The notes under the pieces: generated by a model | Told to the model about the DNA's origin: nothing | Database searches by the model: none | The model's input: only the letters and a program-made list of their open reading frames with translations | Source: Nitrosomonas sp. | GTDB lineage: Bacteria > Pseudomonadota > Gammaproteobacteria > Burkholderiales > Nitrosomonadaceae | DNA length: 64,000 nt | Direction: 5' to 3' | Assembly: GCA_016708955.1 (NCBI GenBank) | Contig: JADJES010000025.1 | Span: 1 to 64,000 of the forward strand | Made by a program: the position numbers and the translations under genes | Shown here: positions 1 to 9,664 of the stretch, piece after piece | Numbering within the stretch: the first letter of the stretch is position 1 | Layout of the letters: each line of letters begins with the position of its first letter

Positions 1-65
1 AAGATCGCGACAACCCAGTCATCCAAAGGCATATCGATCAGCGCGAATTTCTCCTCGGAAATCAT
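1..65 (-). CDS. possible N-terminus of a protein cut by the window edge
   Basis: On the minus strand an ATG at 65 opens a reading frame that stays open to base 1, giving about 21 residues starting MISEEKFALIDMPLDDW. No stop codon is present in this stretch, and the mix of acidic and hydrophobic residues looks like real coding sequence. Too little is visible to assign a family, and there is no clear ribosome binding site upstream. It may belong to the decayed region that follows rather than to an intact gene. Confidence 0.3.
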   Translation of the reverse strand, partial: MISEEKFALIDMPLDDWVVAI

Positions 66-1795
66 TGGGCCATGAGCTATATACAGTAAGATGTTCGGCT
101 AATTTTCCGAAAAGATTTGTGCTGTGGTTTCACACGTTTCGTCCGGCCCTTCGGCAATGCTGACGCAGAGGCAAGTTTTTTTGAGTAAAGCGCGATTTGC
201 TGACCGTTTATTTCTTGCATTTAGCCGTAAAGAACAACACGATATCTGCATTCTTAGTGCTTTAATAAAATTTGCTGCTGAGGAGAAACATATCAATTAA
301 AATTTTTCCAAATAGCCACTGATAGTGATTTTGAGCAGAGGATATTCCATCGCATGCCCCATTTCTCCAACCCAGAACAAGAATTTGAAAGGATGCAGTC
401 GCAATCTTTGCTCTTTTATCGGGCAGCGATTTAATAATGTAATTGGCTAAAAGCTTCACGCCTGCAGGAGCAGATTGCATCAATATCCATCTGCCGCACA
501 CCACACAGCAACGGCGTTGTGTCGATAATTGATCCATCCTCTGGCGACTTCTGGTATTTTAATAATATTGCTTGCTTCGGCTTTTTCAATCAAATTATGG
601 TACTCGTTATTTCAATCACATGAAAAATAACCACAATCCATACACGGGAAACACAGAGGGTATGGCACGCACCATTCAATGTAAATGCAAACTTCAATAC
701 TCCAAACCTCGGCTTGGCGATGTTTAACAATCAGGTGCGGCCAACCTGAGGATTCTGTCACAGTTGACGAATGATCAACCTGGCAAATTTGGCGCAATCA
801 GGAAAGTGCCCTATTTATTGGCAAGATTATGCGGGCGTTGAGCGCCGCAGAGAGTTTGCGGCAACCTTTGTTGATGATCTGTTCGGTGACCGGTATTTCA
901 CCATCATTAAAACCTGATATTCGATTTTATTGGCAAATCAAATGACTATTGGCGTTGATCCGCCCAGGTTGATATCAGAGCTGACTGGTGTTTTTTCTTC
1001 ATTCCTCCATCGATACCATTGGGGAAAAGCCGCTTTGCATTACAAACACCTGCAATGCGGCAAAGATTATCGACCATTTGCCGGCCGACACGTTTGTGCC
1101 AGCGGATAAGGCAATCGTGACCGATCATATGGTTGCACAGATGGCTGCCGGTAAAACTTTCGGTGCTATGATCGTGTGGGCTATCGACACATGGATCGCG
1201 CCGATCACGACAATCTTGTTTGGAAGAGCCGCAGCGCTTTTCAAGAATCGCATTGAAGTCTCGAAATATTACTCGATTGATGAGGCGAGCAATGCTACAT
1301 TGATCTAGTAACATTGCAACAAATCTTATCAGGGTAACGGTTGATGCCGATTCGATCGGTGCGGGCCAAGGCTGTAATTGATAATCTAATCAACCTTAAT
1401 AATTGCTTGTTAGATACTGATAATAAATACTTTCAATTGAATAAAGTATTTAAAGATAAAGAAAGAAACTTAGCGTTAAAATGTCGCGAAGAAGATCAAT
1501 GGCAACCGGAATTGATTACTTGAACAATAAAATCGAGCTTCTTGGTTGAAGCGCAGAAGGACAGTGCAATGAAAAATTGAGGAAAATATGAACTGCTGTC
1601 CCATTGGCGCAGTAGATTGACCTTAAGTCCGGCTGACTTCTCGCATGGGATCTGAGAAGCACGATCCGGTGATTCTTTGCTTAAAAAGCCAATTAACGTA
1701 ACATGGAGTTTTCTTAATCTATTTTTGGTACTATTTGCCTGCAGCGTTCTGGTTAGAAGTTTTAAATGATCTGTTGCTAATAGGTAAAATAGGCT
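66..1795. other. decayed region with short coding-like fragments
   Basis: No intact gene is recognised here. Several short stretches read like protein but are isolated: a plus-strand frame ending at 300 (from about 103), a minus-strand frame at 262-537, and a plus-strand frame at 795-917 that reads PIYWQDYAGVERRREFAATF before its stop. A further AT-rich frame lies at 1341-1523. Together with the IS5-like remnant at 988-1308 this looks like a graveyard of broken genes or mobile elements. Individual fragments cannot be assigned. Confidence 0.4.
988..1308 (+). pseudogene. possible IS5-family transposase remnant
   Basis: The plus-strand frame contains DHLPADTFVPADKA and, near its end, LFKNRIEVSKYYSIDEASNA. 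These resemble two landmarks of IS5-type transposases: the ADKAYD aspartate block and the C-terminal FFNRIK...RIATRYDK...N block. The tyrosine-aspartate of the first block and the arginine-rich core of the second are lost, and other pieces read in neighbouring frames, so any element is long dead. No terminal repeats were located. The call rests on motif resemblance only; a shadow frame on the minus strand covers the same bases. Confidence 0.3.
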
Positions 1796-3025
1796 ATGCC
1801 AAGAATTGAAGCAATTTTAGAGTCCGCAAGGGCGAATCTTTATCGGGTTTGCTGGAAATGCCCGACAAGGGGCTAAATCCTATGCACATATTTGCCTCAT
1901 TGCTTTACCTGCTCCAAAGATAATCCCGGCTGCCGCACGAATTGCATTTTCCCTCGCTGCTCAGGGGATTGCGGTGCTGCGATTTGATTTTACCGGGTTA
2001 GGAATAGTAAAGGCGATTTCTCAAATACCAATTTCTCGTCCAATTGCAGGATTTATTAGCCGCTGCTAATTATCTTGAGCAGCAATATGCTGCGCCATCC
2101 CTTTTGATCGGACATAGTCTGGGTGGCTCCGCCGCATTGGCGGTAGCACAAGATTTGCCATCGGTGCAAGCAGTGGTCACCATTGGCGCACCAGCAACGG
2201 CGACCTATCAAGCATTTATTCGCGGATTCATATCGTGAACTGCGGGATAAACAATCCGTGCAAGTTGAACTAGGTGGAAGAAGCTTTAATATAAAGCGCC
2301 AATTCATTGATGATTTAGAGAAATATAATTCTGTTGCGCATGTTAAGGCGTTAAAAAAAGCCCTGCTGATATTTCATTCGCCTGTAGATGCTGTGGTTTC
2401 TATCGACGAGGCAGCACGAATATATGCCGCAGCCAAACATCCCAAAAGCTTTGTGTCGCTGGATCGCGCGGATCATCTGTTATCCAATCCTGAGGATTCC
2501 CGATATGTGGCAGAGGTTTTATCCGCATGGGCGAGCCGTTATCTGAAAATGGATCAGATGCCTAATAAGGAAATGGAAGCGGAAAAGCCACCAATCGGGC
2601 AGGGCAGCGTGATTGTGCGAGAATGCGATAAAAAATTTACGCGAGAGATTCTGACACAGCATCATCGCATCATCAGTGACGAGCCGATTGCACTCGGTGG
2701 CGCAGATCTGGGGTTAAACCCTTACGAATTATTACTCGCGGCACTGGGCAGTTGTACTTCAATGACATTACGTATGTATGCAAATCATAAGCAAATGGAT
2801 TTGCAGGCTATCCGAGTCGAATTGCATCACAGCCGGATTCATGCGGAAGATTGCGCCGGGTGTGAGAAGCAGACGCTTCTCATTGATGTGATTAAACGTG
2901 ATATTCATTTGACAGGTAATCTGAAGGAAGCGCAGCGCGCCCGGTTGCTGGAAATCGCCAATCAATGCCCGGTTCATAAGACTTTACAAAACAAGATTCA
3001 AATTAACACTAATCTAATAGATTAA
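1796..3025 (+). pseudogene. alpha/beta hydrolase-OsmC fusion, frameshifted
   Basis: The family is a bifunctional protein: an N-terminal alpha/beta hydrolase joined to a C-terminal OsmC domain that reduces organic peroxides. From the ATG at 1796 the hydrolase reads in pieces in different frames: GLLEMPDKG, HCFTCSKDNP, ARIAFSLAAQGIAVLRFDF, then [12 protein letters not shown] with the nucleophile serine in GHSLGG. From about 2210 to 3025 one frame runs uninterrupted through the end of the hydrolase (with SPVDAVV and a DHLLS acid/histidine region) and the OsmC part, which keeps LGSCTSMTLR and NQCPVHKTL, the two redox cysteines. At least three or four one-base losses are needed to restore the N-terminus, for example GGAAT where GGAAAT is expected near 2002. 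This is either a real pseudogene or sequence error. Confidence 0.75.
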
Positions 3026-3032
3026 CTTTGCA

Positions 3033-3437
3033 ATGCAACAAGACGAGAATATAGAGAAACATCGTATTGATAAATGGTTGTTTGCAGCACGTTTCTTTAA
3101 AACGCGCTCATTGGCAGCCGAAGCAATTGACCGTGGACGGATTACTGTAAACGGCCATCGCGTAAAACCTGCCAAAGTAGTTGCAATTGGGGATATGTTG
3201 ACAATTCGCATTAGTAATTATCAATATAACATTGAAATATTGGAGTTATCTAATAAACGTGGTTCTGCAACGCAGGCACAGCAGCTCTATAAAGAAACCG
3301 AAGAAAGCCGAAAACAACGGGAATTGCTGACAGCCAGATTAAAAACGCAACCGCAGCCATTTTTTACCAAAAGCCGTCCAACCAAGCGCGATCGACGTGA
3401 AATTGAACGGTTTATTTCCATTCAAGACGATTCTTGA
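3033..3437 (+). CDS. hslR: S4-domain RNA-binding heat shock protein Hsp15
   Basis: A 134-residue protein of the Hsp15 family, which binds free 50S ribosomal subunits carrying a stalled nascent chain and helps recycle them. An S4 RNA-binding domain covers roughly residues 10-70 (RIDKWLFAARFFKTRSLA, then GRITVNG and VKPAKVV). The tail is strongly basic (QPFFTKSRPTKRDRREIERF), as in the family. Length is normal. It begins 7 bases after the OsmC stop, so the two were probably co-transcribed. The ATG at 3033 is the only sensible start. Confidence 0.9.
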   Translation: MQQDENIEKHRIDKWLFAARFFKTRSLAAEAIDRGRITVNGHRVKPAKVVAIGDMLTIRISNYQYNIEILELSNKRGSATQAQQLYKETEESRKQRELLTARLKTQPQPFFTKSRPTKRDRREIERFISIQDDS

Positions 3438-3497
3438 ATTTACGAGAGAAGACCAATGCTTCGTTTTGATTAATAAAAATAAATCAAGTGAGAGAAC

Positions 3498-4283
3498 ATG
3501 AATAACAAAACTTTTAATCTGGATAAAGAACAGTTGATCAAGCAATCCTTGGTTCAGATGGACACGCATCTTCAAGGAACAAATTACACGCAAGCACAGA
3601 AACTGGCGCTGACTTGCCGTATTTTGTTTGAGAATGGGCACGATTCGGGATTGGCAGGACAAATCACGGCACGGAGCGAGAAACCGGGAACGTATTTAAC
3701 CCAAAGATTGGGCATGGGTTTTGATGAGATTTGCGCGAGCAATCTCCTGCTGGTTAATGAAGACCTGGAAGTTTTGCAAGGAGACGGTATGGCAAACCCG
3801 GCCAATCGTTTTCATTCATGGTTATATCGTGCCAGACCTGATGTGCAATGTATTATTCACACGCACGCCGTGCATACTGCTGCACTCAGTATGTTGGAGG
3901 TACCGCTGGAAATATCGCATATGGATAACTGCGTATTATATGACGACGTAGCTTTCTTGCCCAAGTGGCCGGGTATACCGGTAGGAAACGAAGAAGGCGA
4001 GATGATTTCCAAAGCCATTGGCAGCAAACGCGCCTTGCTGTTGGCGCATCATGGCTTGCTGGTTGCCGCTTCGAGTATTGAAGAGGGTTGTATTTTATCC
4101 ATTGCCTTCGAAAGGGCGGCGCGCATGCATTTGCTGGCCGCTGCTGCGGGTAAGATTCAGCCGATTAATCCTGACTTAGGGCGAGAAGCCCATGATTGGA
4201 TACTTCGTGGACAGCGAAACGCGGTAGGTTTTGCGTACTATGCGCGCCGTAGCTTGAAAAAAAATATCGATTGTTTGGAATGA
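3498..4283 (+). CDS. class II aldolase/adducin-family protein
   Basis: A 261-residue cytosolic protein of the class II aldolase/adducin fold, which includes metal-dependent sugar-phosphate aldolases and related lyases. The metal-binding histidines are visible as IIHTHAVH (about residue 118) and LAHHGLLV (about residue 185), with an upstream SGLAGQITAR segment corresponding to the substrate-phosphate loop. This branch resembles the proteobacterial class II aldolase/adducin proteins of unknown substrate rather than fuculose or ribulose phosphate aldolases. A purine-rich GTGAGAGAAC precedes the ATG. Substrate cannot be inferred from context. Confidence 0.8.
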   Translation: MNNKTFNLDKEQLIKQSLVQMDTHLQGTNYTQAQKLALTCRILFENGHDSGLAGQITARSEKPGTYLTQRLGMGFDEICASNLLLVNEDLEVLQGDGMANPANRFHSWLYRARPDVQCIIHTHAVHTAALSMLEVPLEISHMDNCVLYDDVAFLPKWPGIPVGNEEGEMISKAIGSKRALLLAHHGLLVAASSIEEGCILSIAFERAARMHLLAAAAGKIQPINPDLGREAHDWILRGQRNAVGFAYYARRSLKKNIDCLE

Positions 4284-4529
4284 GAGAAAGATCCATGAAA
4301 TCAGTGAGAGATCGCTTAAAATCCCATATTTTATTTTTAAATATCCTGAACTATCCAGCCTCTTTTCTTGGGATCCATACGGCAGGCAAGCAATCGTGTT
4401 TCTCTGTGGAGGCTCTATTCTTTTATTGACTCATTTCAATAGTGGCATAGATTTTGTCTAGTTTTCTTTGAGGGAAGCATGTAAAATTGAAAAATTTTTC
4501 CATTCTAAAATTTAGTGGATAGTTGATCT

Positions 4530-5759
4530 GTGGCATTTTTCGTTCAAAAATATGGTGGCACATCGGTTGGAAGCACTGAGCGGATAAAGAATGTTGCGCG
4601 CAGGGTGGCGAAATTCCATTCACAAGGGCACCAAATTGTAGTTGTTGTTTCAGCCATGAGCGGTGAAACCAATCGCCTTATTGCTCTTGCGCACGAAGTT
4701 CAGGAAAATCCTGATCCGCGTGAATTGGATGTGATGATTTCCACCGGTGAGCAAGTATCCATCGCACTATTAGCCATGGCATTGATGGAACTTAACGTCA
4801 AAGCCAAAAGCTATACCGGTCCGCAAGTGCGAATACTGACCGATAGCACACATACTAAAGCCCGGATATTGAGTATTGATGAAGCGAAAATTCGGAGCGA
4901 CCTAGAAGCCGGCTATGTGGTGGTAGTCGCCGGATTTCAAGGGATCGATGAGAAAGGCAGCATCACCACACTGGGTCGTGGCGGATCAGATACTACCGGA
5001 GTAGCTCTGGCAGCTGCCTTAAAAGCCGATGAATGCCAGATTTATACGGATGTGGATGGGATCTATACGACGGATCCTCGCGTAGTCGCTGAAGCAAGAA
5101 GACTGAATACAATCACCTTTGAAGAAATGCTTGAGATGGCAAGTCTTGGCTCCAAGGTTTTACAATTAAGGTCTGTTGAATTCGCGGGAAAATATAAAGT
5201 AAAGTTGAGAGTTTTATCCAGTTTTGAGGATGCAGGTCAAGGTACTCTGATTACTTTTGAGGAAGATGAAAATATGGAACAAGCGGTCATTTCAGGAATC
5301 GCATTTAATCGTGACGAAGCGAAAATTACTGTATTAGGTGTTCCCGACCATCCTGGTATTGCTTATCAAATTCTTGGGCCTGTGGCTGATGCTAATATTG
5401 ATGTGGATATGATTATCCAAAATGTAGGCCACGATGGTTTGACAGATTTCTCCTTTACCGTTCATCGCAATGAATTTAAAAATACGATGAATATCCTGAA
5501 AGAAAAGATCCAGCCTCATATTGGCGCGCGCGATGTACTGGGAGGTGATAGAATTGCGAAAGTCTCGGTAGTTGGGGTTGGCATGCGTTCTCATGCAGGT
5601 ATAGCCAGCAAAATGTTCCGTGTGCTCGCAGAAGAAGGAATCAATATTCAGATGATTGCTACTTCAGAGATAAAAGTATCCGTTGTTGTCGATGAAAAGT
5701 ATATGGAACTCGCTGTCAGAGTGCTGCACAAAGCATTTGATCTTGAACAGGCACTTTAA
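4530..5759 (+). CDS. lysC: aspartate kinase
   Basis: Aspartate kinase phosphorylates L-aspartate, the first step toward lysine, threonine, methionine and diaminopimelate. The 409-residue length fits the LysC-type single enzyme. The N-terminal kinase motif KYGGTSVGS starts at residue 7, with VVSAMSGETNRL and TLGRGGSDTTGVAL following; two ACT regulatory domains make up the C-terminal 150 residues (VLGVPDHPGIA, VVGVGMRSHAGIA). The start is GTG at 4530, which places the conserved MAFFVQKYGGTS in register; no upstream ATG fits. The gene is followed 47 bases later by tRNA-Ser, probably on the same transcript. The ACT domains imply end-product feedback control. Confidence 0.96.
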   Translation: MAFFVQKYGGTSVGSTERIKNVARRVAKFHSQGHQIVVVVSAMSGETNRLIALAHEVQENPDPRELDVMISTGEQVSIALLAMALMELNVKAKSYTGPQVRILTDSTHTKARILSIDEAKIRSDLEAGYVVVVAGFQGIDEKGSITTLGRGGSDTTGVALAAALKADECQIYTDVDGIYTTDPRVVAEARRLNTITFEEMLEMASLGSKVLQLRSVEFAGKYKVKLRVLSSFEDAGQGTLITFEEDENMEQAVISGIAFNRDEAKITVLGVPDHPGIAYQILGPVADANIDVDMIIQNVGHDGLTDFSFTVHRNEFKNTMNILKEKIQPHIGARDVLGGDRIAKVSVVGVGMRSHAGIASKMFRVLAEEGINIQMIATSEIKVSVVVDEKYMELAVRVLHKAFDLEQAL

Positions 5760-5806
5760 CAAGATTAATCGTCTTCATCGAGAATTAGCTTGTCGCAATA
5801 AATAAC

Positions 5807-5899
5807 GGAGAGATGGCCGAGTGGTCGAAGGCGCTCCCCTGCTAAGGGAGTATAGGCACAAAAAGCTTATCGAGGGTTCGAATCCCTCTCTCTCCGCCA
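5807..5899 (+). tRNA. tRNA-Ser (anticodon GCU)
   Basis: A type II tRNA with a long variable arm. The acceptor stem pairs GGAGAGA with TCTCTCC, the T loop reads GGTTCGAATCC, and the anticodon stem CTCCC/GGGAG encloses CTGCTAA with anticodon GCT, reading AGC/AGU codons. The variable arm is around TATAGGCACAAAAAGCTTATC. CCA is encoded at 5897-5899. It lies just downstream of lysC and upstream of a terminator. Confidence 0.97.
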
Positions 5900-5935
5900 C
5901 ATATGTTTCTAGCAACACCAAGTAATGCCAACAAG

Positions 5936-5968
5936 ACCCGCATAAATGAAAAGTTTAGCGGGTTTTTT
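5936..5968 (+). terminator. rho-independent terminator after lysC-tRNA-Ser
   Basis: ACCCGC pairs with GCGGGT across a 16-base loop region and is followed directly by a run of T (TTTTTTG). It sits 37 bases after the tRNA and would end a lysC-tRNA transcript. Confidence 0.75.
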
Positions 5969-6004
5969 GTTATCCGTAACCAGTCTCATATGAAATGTGA
6001 GTAA

Positions 6005-6063
6005 ATCGGAAAATATGATCAAAATAACTTTTCCGCAGCAGATTACTCTATTCTCGGACAGCC
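6005..6063. repeat. partial copy of the 26.1-kb inverted-repeat element
   Basis: This stretch aligns with 26205-26269: both contain AAATCG-GAAAAT followed by CAAAATA, CTTT and then CTATTCT-GGACAGCCTCC, with only scattered differences. It carries one end of the element; the other end is not recognisable. The end overlaps the last codons and the stop codon of srkA. Confidence 0.6.
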
Positions 6064-7035
6064 TCCCAGTAGCGGCTCATCCATCAGCGCGATCTGCTCG
6101 CGTAATTCCAGTATTCGCTCTTGCCAATAGCGTTGTGTATTAAACCACGGGAATGCTTGTTTAAAGGCTGGATCGTTCCATCGTTGTGCCAGCCAGGCGG
6201 AATAATGAATCAGGCGCAAGGTGCGAAGTGCTTCGATCAGATGCACCTCATTTGCATCAAAATCGCAAAAGTCTTCATACCCGGCCAGCACGTCATTCAA
6301 CTGTCGCACCATATCTGTACGCTCACCCGATAACAACATCCACAAGTCCTGCACTGCAGGACCCATGCGGCTATCGTCAAAATCTACGAAGTGCGGGCCG
6401 CTATCTGTCCATAGCACATTACCCGCATGGCAATCGCCATGCAGGCGTAGCACTTTTATCTGGTTCCCGGCACGTTCAAAGCAAAGACGAATACCGGTCA
6501 GTGCTTGCTCAGCCACGCTATGATAGGCAATTTCAAGATCAGCCGGGATAAAATTATTTGTCAGTAAAAAATCAAGCGGTTCTACACCGAAACTCGCTAT
6601 ATCCAGTGTAGGGCGATGCTGGAACGGCTTAAGTGCGCCAATGGCGTGGATACGACCCAAAAAGCGCCCCATCCATTCCAGCGTGTTCCGGTCTTCAAAT
6701 TCTGGCGCACGTCCGCCGTGTTTGGGAAAAACAGCGAAACGGAATCCTTCGAAAGTGTGCAGTGTTTTTCCACCCAACACCAATGCAGGTACCACAGGAA
6801 TCTCGCGCTCGGCCAATTCCTGTACGAAAGCGTGTTCTTCAAGTATGGCTTCATTTGTCCAACGCCCTGGCCGATAAAATTTTGCTACCAGCGGAAAGCC
6901 TTCTTCCATGCCAACCTGGTAGACGCGGTTCTCATAGCTGTTCAGCGCTAACAATCGGCCATCACTGTGGCATCCCAGGCTTTCCAGCGCGTTCATGACG
7001 CAATCGGGGGTAAGTAAAGAGAAAGCTAGCGTCAC
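6043..7035 (-). CDS. srkA: stress response serine/threonine protein kinase SrkA (YihE/RdoA family)
   Basis: A 330-residue kinase with the aminoglycoside-phosphotransferase-like fold; in E. coli it counters MazF-linked stress death. The catalytic loop HGDCHAGNVLW and the metal-binding VDFDDSRMGP lie near residues 195-220. The N-terminal half has the expected SYENRVYQV and FYRPGRW (lysine/arginine) blocks. Length is normal. The last codons (GGCPRIE, stop) are encoded by the end of a repeat element shared with 26.1 kb, so the native C-terminus may have been replaced. The DUF1415 gene ends 2 bases before its start, so the two are probably one operon. Confidence 0.92.
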   Translation of the reverse strand: MTLAFSLLTPDCVMNALESLGCHSDGRLLALNSYENRVYQVGMEEGFPLVAKFYRPGRWTNEAILEEHAFVQELAEREIPVVPALVLGGKTLHTFEGFRFAVFPKHGGRAPEFEDRNTLEWMGRFLGRIHAIGALKPFQHRPTLDIASFGVEPLDFLLTNNFIPADLEIAYHSVAEQALTGIRLCFERAGNQIKVLRLHGDCHAGNVLWTDSGPHFVDFDDSRMGPAVQDLWMLLSGERTDMVRQLNDVLAGYEDFCDFDANEVHLIEALRTLRLIHYSAWLAQRWNDPAFKQAFPWFNTQRYWQERILELREQIALMDEPLLGGCPRIE

Positions 7036-7037
7036 TG

Positions 7038-7631
7038 TTATAGCTCTTTACGCATTGATTTATTCTCCAAAGGAGGGTTGATCTTAACCAACCCCAAATC
7101 ATTCCAACCTGTGTGACCCAAATCGCGCAAAGTCGCAATGTTCTTATCGAATATTTTCCCGGCCTCGGGAAAAGCCAACACCGCCTGCACGACACTGGCT
7201 TCGCGCAGTAGATGCATCATGGGATACGGCGACCGATTGGTGTAGTTTTCGATATCGTCTGGCTGCGTTCCGGAAAATTGATACTGCGGGTGAAAACTGG
7301 CCACTTGCAACGTATTTTCCAAATCCATGTCTTCCAGTGCCGCATCGACCACATCGAGAAAATCGTTGTAGTCGAGAAAATCAGTGAGTACATAGGGATG
7401 AATCAGCAAGGTTGTGTCAATCTTTTCTGCTGATGTTTCAGCCAATATTTCCAGTGCGTGCATCAGGTCATTTAGCAAATCATCATGCGTGGTTGCATTG
7501 CTCACCATATAGCTTATCTGATTTTTCACGTGTACGGCCTTCGCGAACGGGCATAGATTGAGGCCGATGACGGCACGCTCCAACCACAGTTTGGTCGCAA
7601 CTATTATTTTTTCGTTTGTTGCGTTATCCAT
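7038..7631 (-). CDS. DUF1415 domain-containing protein
   Basis: A 197-residue cytosolic protein of the DUF1415 family, function unknown. The family hallmark GLNLCPFAK is at residues 23-31, with a single conserved cysteine (C27), and a second block reads VASFHPQYQFSGTQPDD. The pattern WLERAVIGLNLCPF at the N-terminus supports the ATG at 7631. It is the first gene of a likely two-gene minus-strand operon with srkA. Confidence 0.88.
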   Translation of the reverse strand: MDNATNEKIIVATKLWLERAVIGLNLCPFAKAVHVKNQISYMVSNATTHDDLLNDLMHALEILAETSAEKIDTTLLIHPYVLTDFLDYNDFLDVVDAALEDMDLENTLQVASFHPQYQFSGTQPDDIENYTNRSPYPMMHLLREASVVQAVLAFPEAGKIFDKNIATLRDLGHTGWNDLGLVKINPPLENKSMRKEL

Positions 7632-7821
7632 AGTAATTTTAAATACCCCAGAAAATTAAGTCATGCGCGTCGATACGAGCTGACAATTTCGAATTCGTTT
7701 TAGTGAAAAATTAATTGATTAGCTTTGCCGGAGCCAATCCGGTTAATTAGCGGGTTCCGTGACTTGGCGAAAACATGGTTTAGCGAGCAGTATCCATGGG
7801 ATCGCTACAATTAAAATATTA

Positions 7822-8238
7822 TTACTCCTCTTCAACTTTGCCGCGCAACGACTTTCTGCGACTCTGAATCGCTTTGCCTTCCAAACGTTTTGTCTTAGAA
7901 GCTTTGGTTGGCTTGGTGGGTTCCCGAGGCTTTATTTGGATAGTGATACTCTTGATAATCTCCACCAGTCGATTGAGTGCATCTTCTTTGTTCTTAATCT
8001 GACTGCGATACCGTTGCGCCTTGATAATAACAACGCCTTCACTAGAGATTCGACTATCATTTAAATTCAACAGTCTTTCTTTGTATATTTCTGGTAAAGA
8101 TGAAGCTTTTATATCGAACCGCAAATGAATCGCAGTCGACACTTTGTTCACATTCTGTCCACCAGAACCTTGTGAGCGTATCGCCTGGATTTCGATCTCA
8201 GCCAAGGGTATTGCCAGATTGTCTGATATTCTCAACAT
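7822..8238 (-). CDS. arfB: alternative ribosome-rescue factor ArfB (peptidyl-tRNA hydrolase)
   Basis: ArfB (YaeJ) enters stalled ribosomes lacking a stop codon and hydrolyses the peptidyl-tRNA. The 138-residue protein has the release-factor GGQ motif at residues 26-28 within [14 protein letters not shown], and the C-terminal basic tail ([20 protein letters not shown]) that senses an empty mRNA channel. Length is standard. It stands alone, separated from its neighbours by gaps of 122 bases or more. Confidence 0.93.
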   Translation of the reverse strand: MLRISDNLAIPLAEIEIQAIRSQGSGGQNVNKVSTAIHLRFDIKASSLPEIYKERLLNLNDSRISSEGVVIIKAQRYRSQIKNKEDALNRLVEIIKSITIQIKPREPTKPTKASKTKRLEGKAIQSRRKSLRGKVEEE

Positions 8239-8360
8239 GATTAGTCTTTTAATTTCCGCTTCATTATTATGATTACTACTTATTTAGCGCGGAATTATCT
8301 TATCTTTCATCAGATTTCCTTGTAATTCTAACCAGCGAGCAAAAATACCTACCCCCGGTA

Positions 8361-9011
8361 TTATGTCATTGTTCTCGTGTATCCAACTGTCTGTGATAGC
8401 AATACCTGTTGATCGTGTGTCAATCCGAGTGCATCGGCAATCGCAGCGCGATCGATCCAGGCGCGAATTACAGTAGCCAAACCATTACTGGCGGCGAACA
8501 AGTATACATTTTGGGCAATAGCACCTGCTGCGACAGCGGCATAGGATTCTCGTTGACCAACCGGCACTAGATGCATCCTCGTATAATCGGCCACATACAC
8601 CAGATCCAGTGGTGCCTCATCGACGAAATCTTGATAACCCGTAATGCGCCTCAAGTCACTTGCTGCTACCAGATGCAGTTCATTTACTGCAGCATCGTAG
8701 CGGTATGCCCCCGAAGGTAGCGCGAGAAATACATCAATTTCTTGGGCATTCAATGCAGAAGGCGCCGTGCGTCCGCCATCCTTGCGATTAATCCCATCAG
8801 CTGCCCACAGAAGATTTGAAAGTAGCTGCATAGACAATGGATTGGGTGAAAAATCACGGGAAGAATGGCGTACGGCTAGTGCATCCATCAATGGAAGGCC
8901 GCCATGTATCTCAGGTGGCGGTAGTAAAATCGAAGTTGCCGCATTTCCTTTTGCAGGTTTGGCTCGCAACTGTCCCATCATACCCAGTACTAGCTTGGTT
9001 AAAGTATTCAT
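8361..9011 (-). CDS. SagB/nitroreductase-family oxidoreductase
   Basis: A 216-residue flavin-dependent oxidoreductase of the nitroreductase fold, closest to SagB/ThcOx-type proteins. The FMN-binding N-terminal VRHSSRDFSPNPLS (about residue 47) and the internal APSALNAQE and AVAAGAIAQNVYLFAAS helix are visible. No leader-peptide gene, cyclodehydratase or other RiPP gene is nearby, so a role in thiazole/oxazole peptide maturation is unlikely. It is probably a stand-alone reductase with unknown substrate. Confidence 0.8.
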   Translation of the reverse strand: MNTLTKLVLGMMGQLRAKPAKGNAATSILLPPPEIHGGLPLMDALAVRHSSRDFSPNPLSMQLLSNLLWAADGINRKDGGRTAPSALNAQEIDVFLALPSGAYRYDAAVNELHLVAASDLRRITGYQDFVDEAPLDLVYVADYTRMHLVPVGQRESYAAVAAGAIAQNVYLFAASNGLATVIRAWIDRAAIADALGLTHDQQVLLSQTVGYTRTMT

Positions 9012-9169
9012 AGTAACACCCCCTTCATTGGTAGGTTAGACATGAGGATACATGCATAAATAGTGAGGCGTAAGTTATTGCCATAAAAAGATAAAACTTT
9101 ACGAAGCCCTTTTTTTTATGATAAAAGAATAGGGCGGTATTTGATCATTTTAAAGAAGAGAATAAAATC

Positions 9170-9664
9170 ATGACTGCGTTGATTCTGACCGTTCTGACAC
9201 TCACATCGCCATCTTTTTCTCATAATGACTCTATCCCAGCCCATTATACGTGTGATGGAAAAGATATTTCACCGGCACTCTACTGGACAGGCATCCCTGA
9301 TGGCACCAAAAGTTTAGTGCTAATCGTTGATGATCCGGATGCCCCGGATCCATCCGCGCCTAAAATGACTTGGGTACACTGGGTACTGTATAACATCCCT
9401 CCCAGCGCCACCGGTTTGGCTGAAGGTATTTCAGAAAAAAATCTTCCGTCGGGCACTTTACAAGGAATTAATGACTGGAAGCGCACAGGCTACGGTGGTC
9501 CATGCCCGCCAATAGGCAATCACCGTTATTATCATAAACTGTACGCATTAGACACCGTGCTGCCCGATCTGCAGCAGCAGAACAAAGCTGCACTTGAACA
9601 GGCTATACAAGGCCATATTATTGGTAAGGGTGAATTAATTGGGCGTTATCAACGCCATTTTTAG
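9170..9664 (+). CDS. YbhB/YbcL family protein (PEBP-like)
   Basis: A 164-residue protein of the phosphatidylethanolamine-binding/Raf kinase inhibitor-like family. The two ligand-pocket motifs are clear: DDPDAPDPSAPKMTWVHWVLYN split around residues 60-81, and GPCPPIGNHRYYHKLYALD near 110-128. The N-terminus is hydrophobic (LILTVLTLTSPSFS) but lacks a convincing cleavage site, so the protein could be cytosolic or periplasmic. AAGAAGAG precedes the ATG. Function in bacteria is not well defined. Confidence 0.88.
   Translation: MTALILTVLTLTSPSFSHNDSIPAHYTCDGKDISPALYWTGIPDGTKSLVLIVDDPDAPDPSAPKMTWVHWVLYNIPPSATGLAEGISEKNLPSGTLQGINDWKRTGYGGPCPPIGNHRYYHKLYALDTVLPDLQQQNKAALEQAIQGHIIGKGELIGRYQRHF

Noticed and set aside
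8361..9011. RiPP (thiazole/oxazole peptide) cluster around the SagB-like gene
   Set aside because: No cyclodehydratase, precursor peptide or export gene nearby; the enzyme is probably a stand-alone reductase.
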